Shown here: positions 1 through 9,360 of the stretch, one piece after another
Layout: the number at the start of each line of letters is the position of its first letter
How positions within the stretch are numbered: the stretch's first letter is position 1
Source: Massilia violaceinigra
Lineage (GTDB): Bacteria > Pseudomonadota > Gammaproteobacteria > Burkholderiales > Burkholderiaceae_D
Reading direction: 5' to 3'
DNA: 64,000 nucleotides
NCBI RefSeq assembly: GCF_002752675.1
Contig: NZ_CP024608.1
Coordinates: forward strand, 186,001 to 250,000
Notes under the pieces: generated by a model
Database searches by the model: none
The model's input: only the letters and a program-made list of their open reading frames with translations
Told to the model about the DNA's origin: nothing
Program-made: the position numbers and the translations under genes

Positions 1-575
1 GCCACCGCGCTGGCATTGGTCGACAGGATGTGGTGCATCAGGTCCGGGCGGTTGTACAGCATCTTTTTGATGGTGTGGAATTCCTTGGAGCCGCCGCCTT
101 CGACCATGTAGCAGGCCAGGGTCCACGGACTGCCGGAAAAGCCGATCAGCGGCACGCGGCCATTCAAGGCACCGCGGATCTGGGTGACCGCCTTGAAGAC
201 GTAGTCGAGCGAGTCCAGGTCGGGCGCGCGCAGGGCCATGACGTCGGTCTCGGTGCGCAGCGGACGCTCGAACTTGGGGCCTTCGCCATCGACGAAGTAC
301 AGGCCCAGGCCCATCGCATCGGGGACGGTGAGGATGTCCGAGAACAGGATCGAGGCGTCCAGCGGATAGCGGTCGATCGGCTGCAGGGTCACTTCGGTGG
401 CGTAATCGGGGTTCTTGGCCAGGCCCAGGAAGGAGCCGGCCCGCTCGCGCGTGGCGCGGTATTCCGGCAGGTAGCGCCCCGCCTGACGCATCAGCCACAC
501 AGGGGTGTAATCAGTCGGTTGGCGCAGCAGCGCGCGCAGGAATGTGTCGTTCTGGAGCGGGGCGAATTGGGGCAT
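1..575 (-). CDS. hemE: Uroporphyrinogen decarboxylase, 5' part (3' end outside window)
   Basis: HemE decarboxylates the four acetate side chains of uroporphyrinogen III to give coproporphyrinogen III in cytosolic haem synthesis. Translating the minus strand from the ATG at 575 gives [19 protein letters not shown], followed by the family hallmark [16 protein letters not shown] (substrate-binding Arg residues) and the [17 protein letters not shown] segment, which contains the conserved active-site Asp. About 191 residues are visible; the family is usually about 350-360 residues, so the C-terminal half lies left of base 1. It is divergent from the peptidase gene starting at 707, leaving a 131-base intergenic region that should hold both promoters. 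The identification rests on several long conserved motifs and is secure. Only the truncation by the window edge limits it. Confidence 0.96.
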   Translation of the reverse strand, partial: MPQFAPLQNDTFLRALLRQPTDYTPVWLMRQAGRYLPEYRATRERAGSFLGLAKNPDYATEVTLQPIDRYPLDASILFSDILTVPDAMGLGLYFVDGEGPKFERPLRTETDVMALRAPDLDSLDYVFKAVTQIRGALNGRVPLIGFSGSPWTLACYMVEGGGSKEFHTIKKMLYNRPDLMHHILSTNASAV

Positions 576-706
576 GGGAGAGAGTCGAAAGCTTGAAGAA
601 AGGCGCTATTATCGCATTCCCGCGCCGCACGCCGCGCACCGCCATTTGCACGGGGCCGGGGTATTATCTATCATGCCATACCACCGCCAACCCGAGTGAC
701 ATCCCC

Positions 707-2656
707 ATGACAGCTTCGACCAGCCCACAGAGCGCCGCTTTCGGCCTCTGGCCTTCTCCTATCAGCGCCGCCACCGTGGCCGCCGGCGCCACTCCGCTGT
801 CGCAGCCGCAGGCCGATGGCCTTGACGCTTACTGGCTGGCCGGGCGCGCGAGCGAGGGCGGGCGCACCACCCTGCTGCGCCAGCGCGGCGCCGAGCTGCT
901 CGAACTGACGCCGGCCCCGTTCAATGTGCGCAGCCGTGTGCACGAATACGGCGGCGGCGCTTATCTGGTGGCGGCGGGCACGGTGTATTTCTCGCACTTT
1001 GCCGACAACTGTATTTACGCGATCTACCCCGGCCAGACGCCGCAGGCGATAACCCGTCCGGGCAGCGCGCGCTACGCCGACTTTGCGCGCGATGCGGCGC
1101 GAAATCGCCTGATCGTCGTGCGCGAGGACCATGCCGTCCCCGGCGCCCAGCCGGTCAATACCCTGTGCGCGGTCGGCGCCGACGGCACCGAAACCATCCT
1201 GGCCCACGGCAGCGACTTTTACGCCGCCCCGCGCCTGTCGCCGGACGGCGCCTCCCTGGCCTGGCTGAGCTGGGACCATCCGCGCATGCCGTGGCAGGGC
1301 ACCGAACTGTGGCTGGCCCACATCAATCCGGACGGCTCGCTGGCCCCCGCCACACTGATTGCCGGCGGCCCCGAGGAAGCGGTCTGCCAGCCCGAGTGGT
1401 CGCCGGCCGGCGTGCTCCATTTCGTGTCGGACCGCAGCGGATGGTGGAATCTGTACCGCCTGGCCGAAGGGACAGTGCAGCCGCTGTGCGAGCGCGCCGC
1501 CGAATTCGGCACGCCGCACTGGACCTTCGCGGTATCGATGTACGGCTTTCGCAGCGATGGCGAGATTATCTGCACCTATATTGAAAACGGCGTGAGCCGG
1601 CTGGCCCAGCTCTCGCCCGAGACCGGCAAGCTGGCCCCGATCACCAACCCGTACGAGGAAATCCGCGAGCTGCGGGTGGGCGGCGGCGCGGCGCTGATCC
1701 TGGGCGGCTCGCCCACCATTCCCCTGGAACTGGCGCATTTTGATCTGGCCAGCGCCCGGCCCCACGTGCTGGCGCGCTCGATCACCGACCTGCCGGCCGA
1801 CGGCTATCTGTCGATCCCGGAGAGCATCACCTACGCCAGCGGCGGCAATGGCCAGCGCACCGCGCACGCCTTCTACTACCCGCCCTGCAACGCCGGCGTC
1901 ACGCCCGATGCGACGGAAAAACCGCCGCTGATGGTGATCGGCCACAGCGGCCCGACCGGCATGGCCGCCAGCACCCTCAAACTGGCCACGCAGTACTGGA
2001 CCAGCCGCGGCTTCGCGGTGCTGGACGTGAACTACGGCGGCAGCAGCGGCTTCGGACGCGCCTACCGCGACGCCCTCAAGGGCCAGTGGGGCGTGGTCGA
2101 TGTCGACGATTGCGTGGCCGGCGCGCATTACCTGGCCACGCGCGGCGTGGTCGATCCGGAGCGCCTGGTCATTCGCGGCAGCAGTGCCGGCGGCCTGACC
2201 ACCCTGTGCGCCCTCACCTTCCACGATGTGTTCAAGGCCGGCGCCAGCTACTACGGCGTATCGGACCTGAAGGGCCTGGACGACGACTCGCACAAATTCG
2301 AGTCGCACTACAACGAATATCTGATCGCACCAAAGCCGGAATCGGACATGCAGTATCTGCTGCGTTCACCCATCAACCACACCGACAAGCTGACGCGCCC
2401 GATGATCTTCTTCCAGGGCCTGGACGATAAAGTCGTGCCGCCGCAGCAGTCCGAGGTGATGGTGAGCGCCTTGCGCGCGGCCGGCGTGCCGGTGGCGTAC
2501 ATGACGCTGGAGGGCGAAGGGCATGGCTTTCGCAAGGCCGACAGCATCGTGCGCACGCTCGAAGCGGAGCTGTACTTTTACCTGCGCATTTTCGGCTTGA
2601 CCTCGCCCGAGCAGCCGGCCGTGGTGGCGATCGACAATCTTCCCGGAGCTGCATGA
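707..2656 (+). CDS. S9 family (prolyl-oligopeptidase-like) serine peptidase
   Basis: The 649-residue protein has an N-terminal beta-propeller-like region with repeats such as SPDGASLAWLSWD, and a C-terminal alpha/beta-hydrolase peptidase domain. The nucleophile elbow GSSAGG places the catalytic Ser at residue 493; the Asp is in GLDDKVVPP (573/574) and the His in EGEGHGF (606). YGGSSGFGRAYR is typical of the acylaminoacyl/dipeptidyl peptidase branch of S9. The start was set at the ATG at 707 (MTASTSPQSAAFG) because residues predicted further upstream are not family-like and run into the hemE promoter region. There is no signal peptide, so it is probably a cytosolic oligopeptidase. Its TGA overlaps the ATG of the SNF2 gene by four bases, so the two are probably translationally coupled. 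Exact substrate preference cannot be read from sequence. Confidence 0.9.
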   Translation: MTASTSPQSAAFGLWPSPISAATVAAGATPLSQPQADGLDAYWLAGRASEGGRTTLLRQRGAELLELTPAPFNVRSRVHEYGGGAYLVAAGTVYFSHFADNCIYAIYPGQTPQAITRPGSARYADFARDAARNRLIVVREDHAVPGAQPVNTLCAVGADGTETILAHGSDFYAAPRLSPDGASLAWLSWDHPRMPWQGTELWLAHINPDGSLAPATLIAGGPEEAVCQPEWSPAGVLHFVSDRSGWWNLYRLAEGTVQPLCERAAEFGTPHWTFAVSMYGFRSDGEIICTYIENGVSRLAQLSPETGKLAPITNPYEEIRELRVGGGAALILGGSPTIPLELAHFDLASARPHVLARSITDLPADGYLSIPESITYASGGNGQRTAHAFYYPPCNAGVTPDATEKPPLMVIGHSGPTGMAASTLKLATQYWTSRGFAVLDVNYGGSSGFGRAYRDALKGQWGVVDVDDCVAGAHYLATRGVVDPERLVIRGSSAGGLTTLCALTFHDVFKAGASYYGVSDLKGLDDDSHKFESHYNEYLIAPKPESDMQYLLRSPINHTDKLTRPMIFFQGLDDKVVPPQQSEVMVSALRAAGVPVAYMTLEGEGHGFRKADSIVRTLEAELYFYLRIFGLTSPEQPAVVAIDNLPGAA

Positions 2657-5600
2657 GCGAGCAAGACGCAACGACGATGCGGGCCCGCTTCGCGCAACTG
2701 GGCATGCTCGAAAAAAGTATCGCCGCAATGCTGGCGATGGCGGGTGAACCGATGGGCCGCATCCGCCTCCAGGAGCATCTGGCCAGCGCCGGCATCACGG
2801 TCAGTAACGACGGCATGGTCGAGGCGATGGAATCGCTGCGTTCACTCGGCATGGCGGGCGAGCTGCAGCACCGCGGCTGGATCGTCACGCCCGAAGTCAC
2901 CTGGCCGGCACTGAGCGCGGCGCTCGACGCCGGCCAATTCGGCCCGCTGGCCGCCGCCTACGACAACCTGACCCCGCTGCGCCGCAACTGGGAGGGCTTC
3001 GCCATCCTGCGCAGCTACCGCCAGGGCGTGGCGCTGCTGCGCATCGCGCTGGCCAGCGGCCAGGGTCCGGCGCTGGTGGCGCCGCTGCTGGCGGCCTGCA
3101 TGAATTGCCACGAGGCGGGCTACCTGCACCCGCTGGTCGATATCTGCGCGCGCCCGTTCGAGCCGGAGCTGTTCGCGCGCATCCACCCGCAACTGCGCGA
3201 TGAAGTGCTGCGGGTGCTGATGGAGAATGCCCAGCGCGAACCGGCCAGCGCGCCGCAGCTGCGCGTGTTCGCCGAACGCCACCTGGCGCAGGGCGCGTGC
3301 TCGATGGGCCTGCGCATCGTCATGGCCGAACACCTGATCCTGTGCGGCCGCCTGGACGACGCCTCGAACCTGCTGCACGACATGGACGATGCGATGGCGC
3401 TGTTCTACCGCAGCGTGATCCTGACGCTGCGCGAGCACCACGCCGAGGCGCTGGCCGGCTTCGACCAGGCGCTCAAGACGCTGCGGCGCGAAACCGGCAA
3501 GCGCAAGATGACCTTTCCCGGCATCGGCGGCCACCTGTACGTGCTGGCGCTGCTGCGCAGTCCCGATCCGAAACACCACAAGCTGGCCGAGGCCTATCTC
3601 GACATCGTCACGCGCACCGTGCAAAGCCACGATACGGCGGTCTACCAGCAACTGAACATGCTGCGCCAGATCCGCGGCGGCACGGTCGACGCGGCAGTGC
3701 TGCCCACGCGCAGCTGGGAAAGCGCGCTGCAGCCGTTCATGTTCCGCGCGCTGCTGCATTACTGGCTTGCGCTGCCGCAGCTGGACGACAAGCGCGCCCA
3801 GCTCGAACAGATGATGACCCAGGCGGCCGAGGGTGGCTTCGACCTGGTGGCGGCGCAGCTGGGCGCCCTGCTGGGGCGCATCGGCGCCGTTTCGCACGAA
3901 CAGGAAGCGATCGCCCTGCGCCAGCGCCTGCGCTTTGCCGACATGTGCGGCTGGTTCGAGCGCGAAGAGCCGTGGGAGCGCCAGCTCAATGCGCTGATCA
4001 ACCTGCAGCCGGCGGTGAATGTGGAAGTGGTCAAGGAAGCGCGCCTGGTCTGGGGCCTGCGCTTCGATCCGCTGTACGGCGTGCAGGACATCGAACCGCG
4101 CGAACAGAAGCGCGACGCCCAGGGCGGCTGGAGCCGCGGCCGCGCCATGGGCTTGAAGCGCCTGTCGGACGACGCGGCCAGTTTCGACTTCCTCACCTCG
4201 CAAGACCTGCACGTGGTGGCGACCCTGAACGCCTACAAATACTACAGCGGCGGCGGGGTGCGCTACGAATTCGACATGGACAAGGCGGTGGCCGCGCTGA
4301 TCGGTCACCCGCTGCTGTTCTGGATCGATGCCCCCGGCACGCGCGTGGAACTGCTGCCGGGCGAGCCGGAACTGATGATCAAGGCGCGCGCCGGCAATGT
4401 GACCATCACCCTGCAGCCGCCGATTCTGGATAACACCGACGACGTGTGCGTCACGCGCGAAACGCCGACCCGCCTGCGCGTGGTGCGCATCAGCGACGAG
4501 CACCGCCGCATCGGCGCCATTGTCGGCAACGGGCTGGTGGTGCCGCTGCACGCGGAAAAACAGGTGCTCAAGGCGATCGGCGCGATTTCGTCGATCGTCA
4601 CGGTGCAGTCGGACATCGGCGGCAGCGCGGCCGATATCGCGCAGGTGGAAGCCGACAGCCGCCTGCACGTGCACCTGCTGCCCTACCAGCATGGCCTGAA
4701 GATGCAGGTGCTGGTGCGCCCCCTGCCGGATGCCGGCGCCTACTATCCGCCCGGCTCGGGCGCCGAAAACGTGATCGCCGACGTGGCGGGCGCGCGCGTG
4801 GAAGCGCGGCGCAACCTGAACGCCGAGCGCGAGGCCGAACGCCAGCTGGTCGGCGCGCTGCACGTGCTGGAGCAATCCGAATCGGACCATGGCGAATGGC
4901 TGCTGGCGAACCCCATCGAGTGCCTGGAACTGCTGGCCGAACTGCAGGAACTGGACCCGGCGAAGGTGCTGCTGGCCTGGCCCGAAGGCGAACCGTTTCG
5001 CCTCGCGAAAAAAGCCGACTCGAAGTCGGTACGCCTCTCCATCAAGCGCGACAAGGACTGGTTCGCGGCCAGCGGCGAAGTGCAGGTCGACGAAAACCGC
5101 ATCATGGACTTGCGCACCCTGCTCGATATGCTCAGGGAAAACGGTAGCCGCTTCGTGGCGCTGGGCGACAACCAGTTCATGGCCTTGACGTCCGAGCTGC
5201 ACCGGCGCCTGATGGAGCTGTCGGCCTTCGGTACCCCGAGCGCGGACGGAGTCAAGGTGCATGCGCTGGCCAGCTTCGTGCTGGAAGACCTGGCGCAGGA
5301 TGCGGGCAGCGTCGACACCGACAAGGGTTGGCGCGACCACCTGGCGCGCATGGAACAGAACGCGGCCTTCGTGCCGCGCTTGCCGAGCACCCTGCAGGCC
5401 GAGCTGCGCGACTACCAGGTCGAGGGCTTCGAGTGGCTGGCGCGCCTGGCTCACTGGGGCGTGGGCGCCTGCCTGGCCGACGACATGGGCCTCGGTAAAA
5501 CGCTGCAGGCGCTGGCACTGCTGCTGTCGCGCGCGCCGCAAGGCCCGGCGCTGGTGATCGCGCCGACGTCGGTGTGCATGAACTGGATCAGCGAGGCGGC

Positions 5601-6792
5601 GCGCTTTGCGCCGACGCTCAACGTCAAGCTGTTCGGCAGCGGCGACCGCGCCGCCATGCTGGCCGAGGCCGGGCCGTTCGACCTGGTGATCGCCAGTTAC
5701 GGCCTGCTGCAGCTGGAAGCGCCGGCGTTCGCCAAGGTGCGCTGGAACAGCATCGTGCTCGATGAAGCGCAGGCGATCAAGAATACCGCGACCAAGCGCT
5801 CGCAGGCCGTGATGGCGCTGCAGGGCGAGTTCCGCATGGTGGCCACCGGCACGCCGCTGGAAAACCACCTGGGCGAGTTGTGGAACCTGTTCCGCTTCAT
5901 CAATCCGGGCTTGCTCGGCACCAGCGACCAGTTCAACCTGCGCTTTGCCGGGCCGATCGAACGGGCCCAGGACAAGCGCGCCGAAGCCGGCGCACGCCTG
6001 CGGCTGCGGCGTTTGATCCAGCCGTTCATCCTGCGCCGCACCAAGGCGCAGGTATTGTCGGAACTGCCGCCGCGTACCGAAATCGTGCTGCCGGTCGATC
6101 TGACCGAGGAAGAAACGGCGCTGTACGAATCGCTGCGGCGCGACGCCATCGCCAAGCTGGTCGCGCTCGAAGCGCCCGAGAACCAGAAGTCGATCCAGAT
6201 CCTGGCCGAGATGATGAAGCTGCGCCGCGCCTGCTGCAATCCGGCGCTGGTGGCGCCGGAACTGGGCCTGCAAAGCAGTAAGCTCACCGTGTTCGCGCGC
6301 CTGCTCGACGAGCTGCTCGACAACCGCCACAAGGTGCTGGTGTTCAGCCAGTTCGTCGACCACCTGACCCTGATCCGCAAGCATCTCGACGAACGCGCAA
6401 TCAAGTACCAATATCTGGATGGATCTACCCCGATGCAGGAGCGCAAAAAGCGGGTCGATGCGTTCCAGGCCGGCGAAGGCGATGTGTTCCTGATCAGCCT
6501 CAAGGCGGGCGGGGTCGGCATCAACCTGACGGCGGCCGATTACGTGATTCACATGGACCCGTGGTGGAATCCGGCGGTGGAAGACCAGGCCTCGGACCGC
6601 GCGCACCGCATGGGGCAGCAGCGGCCGGTAACCATTTACCGGCTGGTGGCGCGCCACACCATCGAGGAAGGCATCGTCGACCTGCACAAGCACAAGCGCG
6701 ACCTGGCCGACAGCCTGCTCGAAGGCAGCGATGTGTCGGCCCGCATGACACCGGGGGATATGCTGCGCATGCTGCAGGACGGGCTGAGGTAA
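2653..6792 (+). CDS. Large SNF2-family DEAD/DEAH-box ATPase with long N-terminal extension
   Basis: This 1379-residue protein carries a complete Snf2 motor in its last ~480 residues: the LRDYQVEGFEWL entry motif, Walker A DMGLGKT (944-950), Walker B DEAQ (1037-1040), ATGTPLENHLGELW, and a helicase C-terminal domain with LKAGGVGINLTAADYVIHMDPWWNP and DRAHRMGQQRPV. Such motors translocate on duplex DNA and remodel DNA-protein complexes; bacterial members include RapA. The first ~900 residues are unusual: a small winged-helix-like start (about 15-80), then helical-repeat/TPR-like sequence, then a mixed region. I cannot name these domains. The start ATG overlaps the stop of the upstream peptidase (ATGA). 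A second, different SNF2 protein is encoded at 43586-46702. The biological role is unknown. Confidence 0.9.
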   Translation: MSEQDATTMRARFAQLGMLEKSIAAMLAMAGEPMGRIRLQEHLASAGITVSNDGMVEAMESLRSLGMAGELQHRGWIVTPEVTWPALSAALDAGQFGPLAAAYDNLTPLRRNWEGFAILRSYRQGVALLRIALASGQGPALVAPLLAACMNCHEAGYLHPLVDICARPFEPELFARIHPQLRDEVLRVLMENAQREPASAPQLRVFAERHLAQGACSMGLRIVMAEHLILCGRLDDASNLLHDMDDAMALFYRSVILTLREHHAEALAGFDQALKTLRRETGKRKMTFPGIGGHLYVLALLRSPDPKHHKLAEAYLDIVTRTVQSHDTAVYQQLNMLRQIRGGTVDAAVLPTRSWESALQPFMFRALLHYWLALPQLDDKRAQLEQMMTQAAEGGFDLVAAQLGALLGRIGAVSHEQEAIALRQRLRFADMCGWFEREEPWERQLNALINLQPAVNVEVVKEARLVWGLRFDPLYGVQDIEPREQKRDAQGGWSRGRAMGLKRLSDDAASFDFLTSQDLHVVATLNAYKYYSGGGVRYEFDMDKAVAALIGHPLLFWIDAPGTRVELLPGEPELMIKARAGNVTITLQPPILDNTDDVCVTRETPTRLRVVRISDEHRRIGAIVGNGLVVPLHAEKQVLKAIGAISSIVTVQSDIGGSAADIAQVEADSRLHVHLLPYQHGLKMQVLVRPLPDAGAYYPPGSGAENVIADVAGARVEARRNLNAEREAERQLVGALHVLEQSESDHGEWLLANPIECLELLAELQELDPAKVLLAWPEGEPFRLAKKADSKSVRLSIKRDKDWFAASGEVQVDENRIMDLRTLLDMLRENGSRFVALGDNQFMALTSELHRRLMELSAFGTPSADGVKVHALASFVLEDLAQDAGSVDTDKGWRDHLARMEQNAAFVPRLPSTLQAELRDYQVEGFEWLARLAHWGVGACLADDMGLGKTLQALALLLSRAPQGPALVIAPTSVCMNWISEAARFAPTLNVKLFGSGDRAAMLAEAGPFDLVIASYGLLQLEAPAFAKVRWNSIVLDEAQAIKNTATKRSQAVMALQGEFRMVATGTPLENHLGELWNLFRFINPGLLGTSDQFNLRFAGPIERAQDKRAEAGARLRLRRLIQPFILRRTKAQVLSELPPRTEIVLPVDLTEEETALYESLRRDAIAKLVALEAPENQKSIQILAEMMKLRRACCNPALVAPELGLQSSKLTVFARLLDELLDNRHKVLVFSQFVDHLTLIRKHLDERAIKYQYLDGSTPMQERKKRVDAFQAGEGDVFLISLKAGGVGINLTAADYVIHMDPWWNPAVEDQASDRAHRMGQQRPVTIYRLVARHTIEEGIVDLHKHKRDLADSLLEGSDVSARMTPGDMLRMLQDGLR

Positions 6793-6871
6793 GGCTATGC
6801 AAGCTTGTAGTAGCGTCCGCAGGCATTCCGTGACATCATGCGTTTTTATCAACCAATATTGAATTGAAGCC

Positions 6872-7357
6872 ATGGAAGAAGAAACCGAATTAAATAACGC
6901 GACCGGTGCAACCCTCCTCGGCGTCAAGTCCTGGTTTGCCTACGCCCGCGTTGGCCTGCTGGCCCTCGTGCTGTTCGGCGTGGCGCTGCCACTCGCATTT
7001 CAGATCGGCACTATCTCCGCCCTCCTGGTGTTCGTTGGCTCGGCCCTGTTTATCGGCTACCGCGTCCTGCTGCTGCGCAGCGTGCAGCTGTACTACGACG
7101 ATACCGGTGTCTGGCTTTATTCGGGCATACTGCCATGGGCCAAGGGCCGCCACGGCGTCTTGTGGCGCGACGTGGACAGCGCCACCTTCATCCCGGGCTT
7201 CTGGAGCTGGAGCACACGCTCCTACTCGGTGCGCATCGGGCATCGCTTCACCAAGGGCAGCGAAATCAGCGAGACCAACATCGCCAACGGCGACGACGTC
7301 GCGGGCCGGATCAATGGACTCCACCAGGATATGCTGCGCTCCGGCCGCGCCGTCTGA
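6872..7357 (+). CDS. Small inner-membrane protein with PH-like C-terminal domain
   Basis: The 161-residue protein has two hydrophobic helices, roughly residues 25-45 and 48-68 (LLALVLFGVALPLAFQIG, ISALLVFVGSALFIGYRVLLL), then a soluble domain rich in beta-forming residues: YYDDTGVWLYSGILPWAKGR followed by LWRDVDSATF. That arrangement resembles bacterial PH-like (bPH) membrane proteins, an inference from layout. The same DDxG-xxx-PWxxxRHxxxWRD pattern occurs in the minus-strand protein at 11495-11980, so the two are probably distant paralogues. It stands 79 bases after the SNF2 gene and may have its own promoter. No catalytic residues are seen and no function can be assigned. Confidence 0.75.
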   Translation: MEEETELNNATGATLLGVKSWFAYARVGLLALVLFGVALPLAFQIGTISALLVFVGSALFIGYRVLLLRSVQLYYDDTGVWLYSGILPWAKGRHGVLWRDVDSATFIPGFWSWSTRSYSVRIGHRFTKGSEISETNIANGDDVAGRINGLHQDMLRSGRAV

Positions 7358-7386
7358 GTCCCAGCCGTTTCCATTTGTGACAAAGG

Positions 7387-7401
7387 CGCCCCGGCGGGGC
7401 G
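7387..7401 (+). terminator. Possible weak terminator hairpin after the PH-like membrane gene
   Basis: CGCCCC and GGGGCG pair around a GGC loop 29 bases after the stop at 7357. The following bases (ATTGATGCTAAT) are only mildly T-rich, so intrinsic termination is plausible but not strong. Confidence 0.3.
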
Positions 7402-7472
7402 ATTGATGCTAATCTGGCGCCCGCCGCATGCTTGCGGCTGCCCCCGCTTCTGTAACTACAAGGCCAATCACA

Positions 7473-9350
7473 ATGATCAAGACTAAAATTGCACTGGCTG
7501 TTTTCATGACGTGCTTCGCGCTGGCGCCCGCAGGCGCTGCCAAGCCGAAGAAACAGTCCAAGGCAAAAATCACCAAGACGGTGAAAGCCGCCAAACCAGT
7601 CAAGCCGTCCAAGGCCGCAGCCATTGCAGCGCCGGTCGCCGCGGCAGCCACTGTCAGCGCGCCGGTCGCCGGCGCCGAGCGCTCGCAGGACCGCCGCTTC
7701 AATACTGTCAGCATGCAGTTCCTCGGCGCGCTGTGGCGCATCGATCCGGAAAGCGCGATCTATTCCGGCAAATACGATGGCGCCGCCAACCTCACCATTC
7801 CGAGCGCGGCTACGCGCGCGGCGCAACTGGCGTTTGCCGACGAGTGGCTGCAAAAGCTGGCCAAGCTCGACGTGCGCCAGCTGTCGGTCAAGCAGCGCAC
7901 CGACCACGTCCTGCTGGTCAACAAGCTCAATGCCGACCGCTTTTACCTGACCACCCTGCGCGAGTTCGAGTGGAACCCGGCGCTGTACAACATCGCCGGC
8001 CCGATCGACCTGATTCTCGGTTCCGAATACGCGGCCAAGTCGCAGCGCCTGCGCACCCTGCTCAAGCGCCTGGCCAACGTCCCGGCCTACTACCAGGCGG
8101 CGCAGGCGAGCATCGTCAACCCCACGCACGAACACACGCAGCTGGCCCTGCAGCAGGCGCCGGGCACCATGACGGTGCTGGCGGACCTGGGCAAGGCGGC
8201 CCAGGAATCGATGCTGAACCAGGCTGAAAAAGACCTGTTCGCGCGCCGCATCGCGGCCGCCGGCGACGCCCTGATCGGCTACGTCAACTTCCTTACCGAC
8301 CTCGATAAGGCCCAGCAGGCCAACAAGAGTGCGCGCTCGTTCCGCATCGGCAAGGCGCTGTACGAACAGAAGTTCGGCCACGATATCCAGGCCGGCGTGA
8401 GCGCCGAACAGATGTACCAGAAAGCGCTGGCGGCGCGCGAGCAGCTGCTCACGCGCATGGACACGCTGTCGGACGAGCTGTGGACCAAGACCATGGGCAG
8501 CGCCGCCAAGCCGGCCGACCGCACCAAAAAAATCGGCATGGTGATCGATACGCTGTCGGCCAAGCACGTCTCGCGCGAAGAGTTCTTCCCCGAGATCCGG
8601 CGCCAGATCCCGCTGCTGCAGGACTGGGTGGTCAAGAACAACCTGCTCACGCTCGATCCGAAAAAGCCGCTGGTGGTACGCGAAACGCCGCTGTACCAGC
8701 GCGGCGTGGCGGGCGCCAGCATCGATGCGCCCGGCCCGTATCGCCCGCAGGACCGCACCTTCTACAACGTCACTCCGCTCGACGGCATGACGCCGGAGCA
8801 GGCCGAGAGCACCCTGCGCGAATACAACCACTGGATTTTGCAGATCCTGAACATCCACGAAGCCATTCCGGGCCACTACGCCCAACTGGTGTACGCCAAC
8901 AAGTCGCCTTCCCTGATCAAGTCGCTGTTCGGTAACGGCGCCATGATCGAGGGCTGGGCGGTGTACGGCGAGCGCATGATGCTCGAATCGGGCTACGGCG
9001 ACAACACGCCGGAAATGTGGCTGATGTACTCGAAGTGGAATCTGCGCGTGGTCACCAACACGATCCTCGACTACAGCGTGCACGTGCTGGGCATGAACGA
9101 AGCCGAGGCGATGGACATGCTTACGCGCCAGGCCTTCCAGACCCGCAGCGAGGCCAGCGAGAAGTGGCACCGGGCCAAGGTCAGTTCGGTGCAGCTGACC
9201 AGCTACTTCAGCGGCTACAGCGAGATCATGGCCCTGCGCGAGCAGCGCAAGCAGGCACTCGGACCGAAGTTCGACCTGAAGCAGTTCCACGAGCAGTTCC
9301 TCGGCTACGGCAGCGCGCCGGTGAAGATGATCAAAGAGTTGATGCAATAA
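7473..9350 (+). CDS. Secreted DUF885 family protein (putative metallopeptidase-like)
   Basis: The 625-residue protein begins MIKTKIALAVFMTCFALAPAGA, a clear signal peptide, so the ATG at 7473 was chosen over an in-frame start 45 bases upstream. After the signal comes a low-complexity Lys/Ala/Pro/Val stretch (about residues 23-70) that probably tethers or spaces the domain. The body is DUF885-like, including the family's HEAIPGHY motif at 462-469, where other members have HE-x-IPGHH; this is thought to be a zinc site by analogy with HExxH peptidases. Ordinary members are about 550-620 residues, so it is full length. The alpha/beta hydrolase gene follows ten bases after the stop, suggesting co-transcription. 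Location is periplasmic or outer surface by inference; substrate unknown. Confidence 0.85.
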   Translation: MIKTKIALAVFMTCFALAPAGAAKPKKQSKAKITKTVKAAKPVKPSKAAAIAAPVAAAATVSAPVAGAERSQDRRFNTVSMQFLGALWRIDPESAIYSGKYDGAANLTIPSAATRAAQLAFADEWLQKLAKLDVRQLSVKQRTDHVLLVNKLNADRFYLTTLREFEWNPALYNIAGPIDLILGSEYAAKSQRLRTLLKRLANVPAYYQAAQASIVNPTHEHTQLALQQAPGTMTVLADLGKAAQESMLNQAEKDLFARRIAAAGDALIGYVNFLTDLDKAQQANKSARSFRIGKALYEQKFGHDIQAGVSAEQMYQKALAAREQLLTRMDTLSDELWTKTMGSAAKPADRTKKIGMVIDTLSAKHVSREEFFPEIRRQIPLLQDWVVKNNLLTLDPKKPLVVRETPLYQRGVAGASIDAPGPYRPQDRTFYNVTPLDGMTPEQAESTLREYNHWILQILNIHEAIPGHYAQLVYANKSPSLIKSLFGNGAMIEGWAVYGERMMLESGYGDNTPEMWLMYSKWNLRVVTNTILDYSVHVLGMNEAEAMDMLTRQAFQTRSEASEKWHRAKVSSVQLTSYFSGYSEIMALREQRKQALGPKFDLKQFHEQFLGYGSAPVKMIKELMQ

Positions 9351-9360
9351 GGAGAGCGCG

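Noticed and set aside
2842..6927. Very long minus-strand open frame (about 1361 codons) opposite the SNF2 gene
   Set aside because: His/Gln/Arg-rich translation with no recognisable motif; it is an antisense artefact of GC-rich codon use in a confidently identified plus-strand gene.
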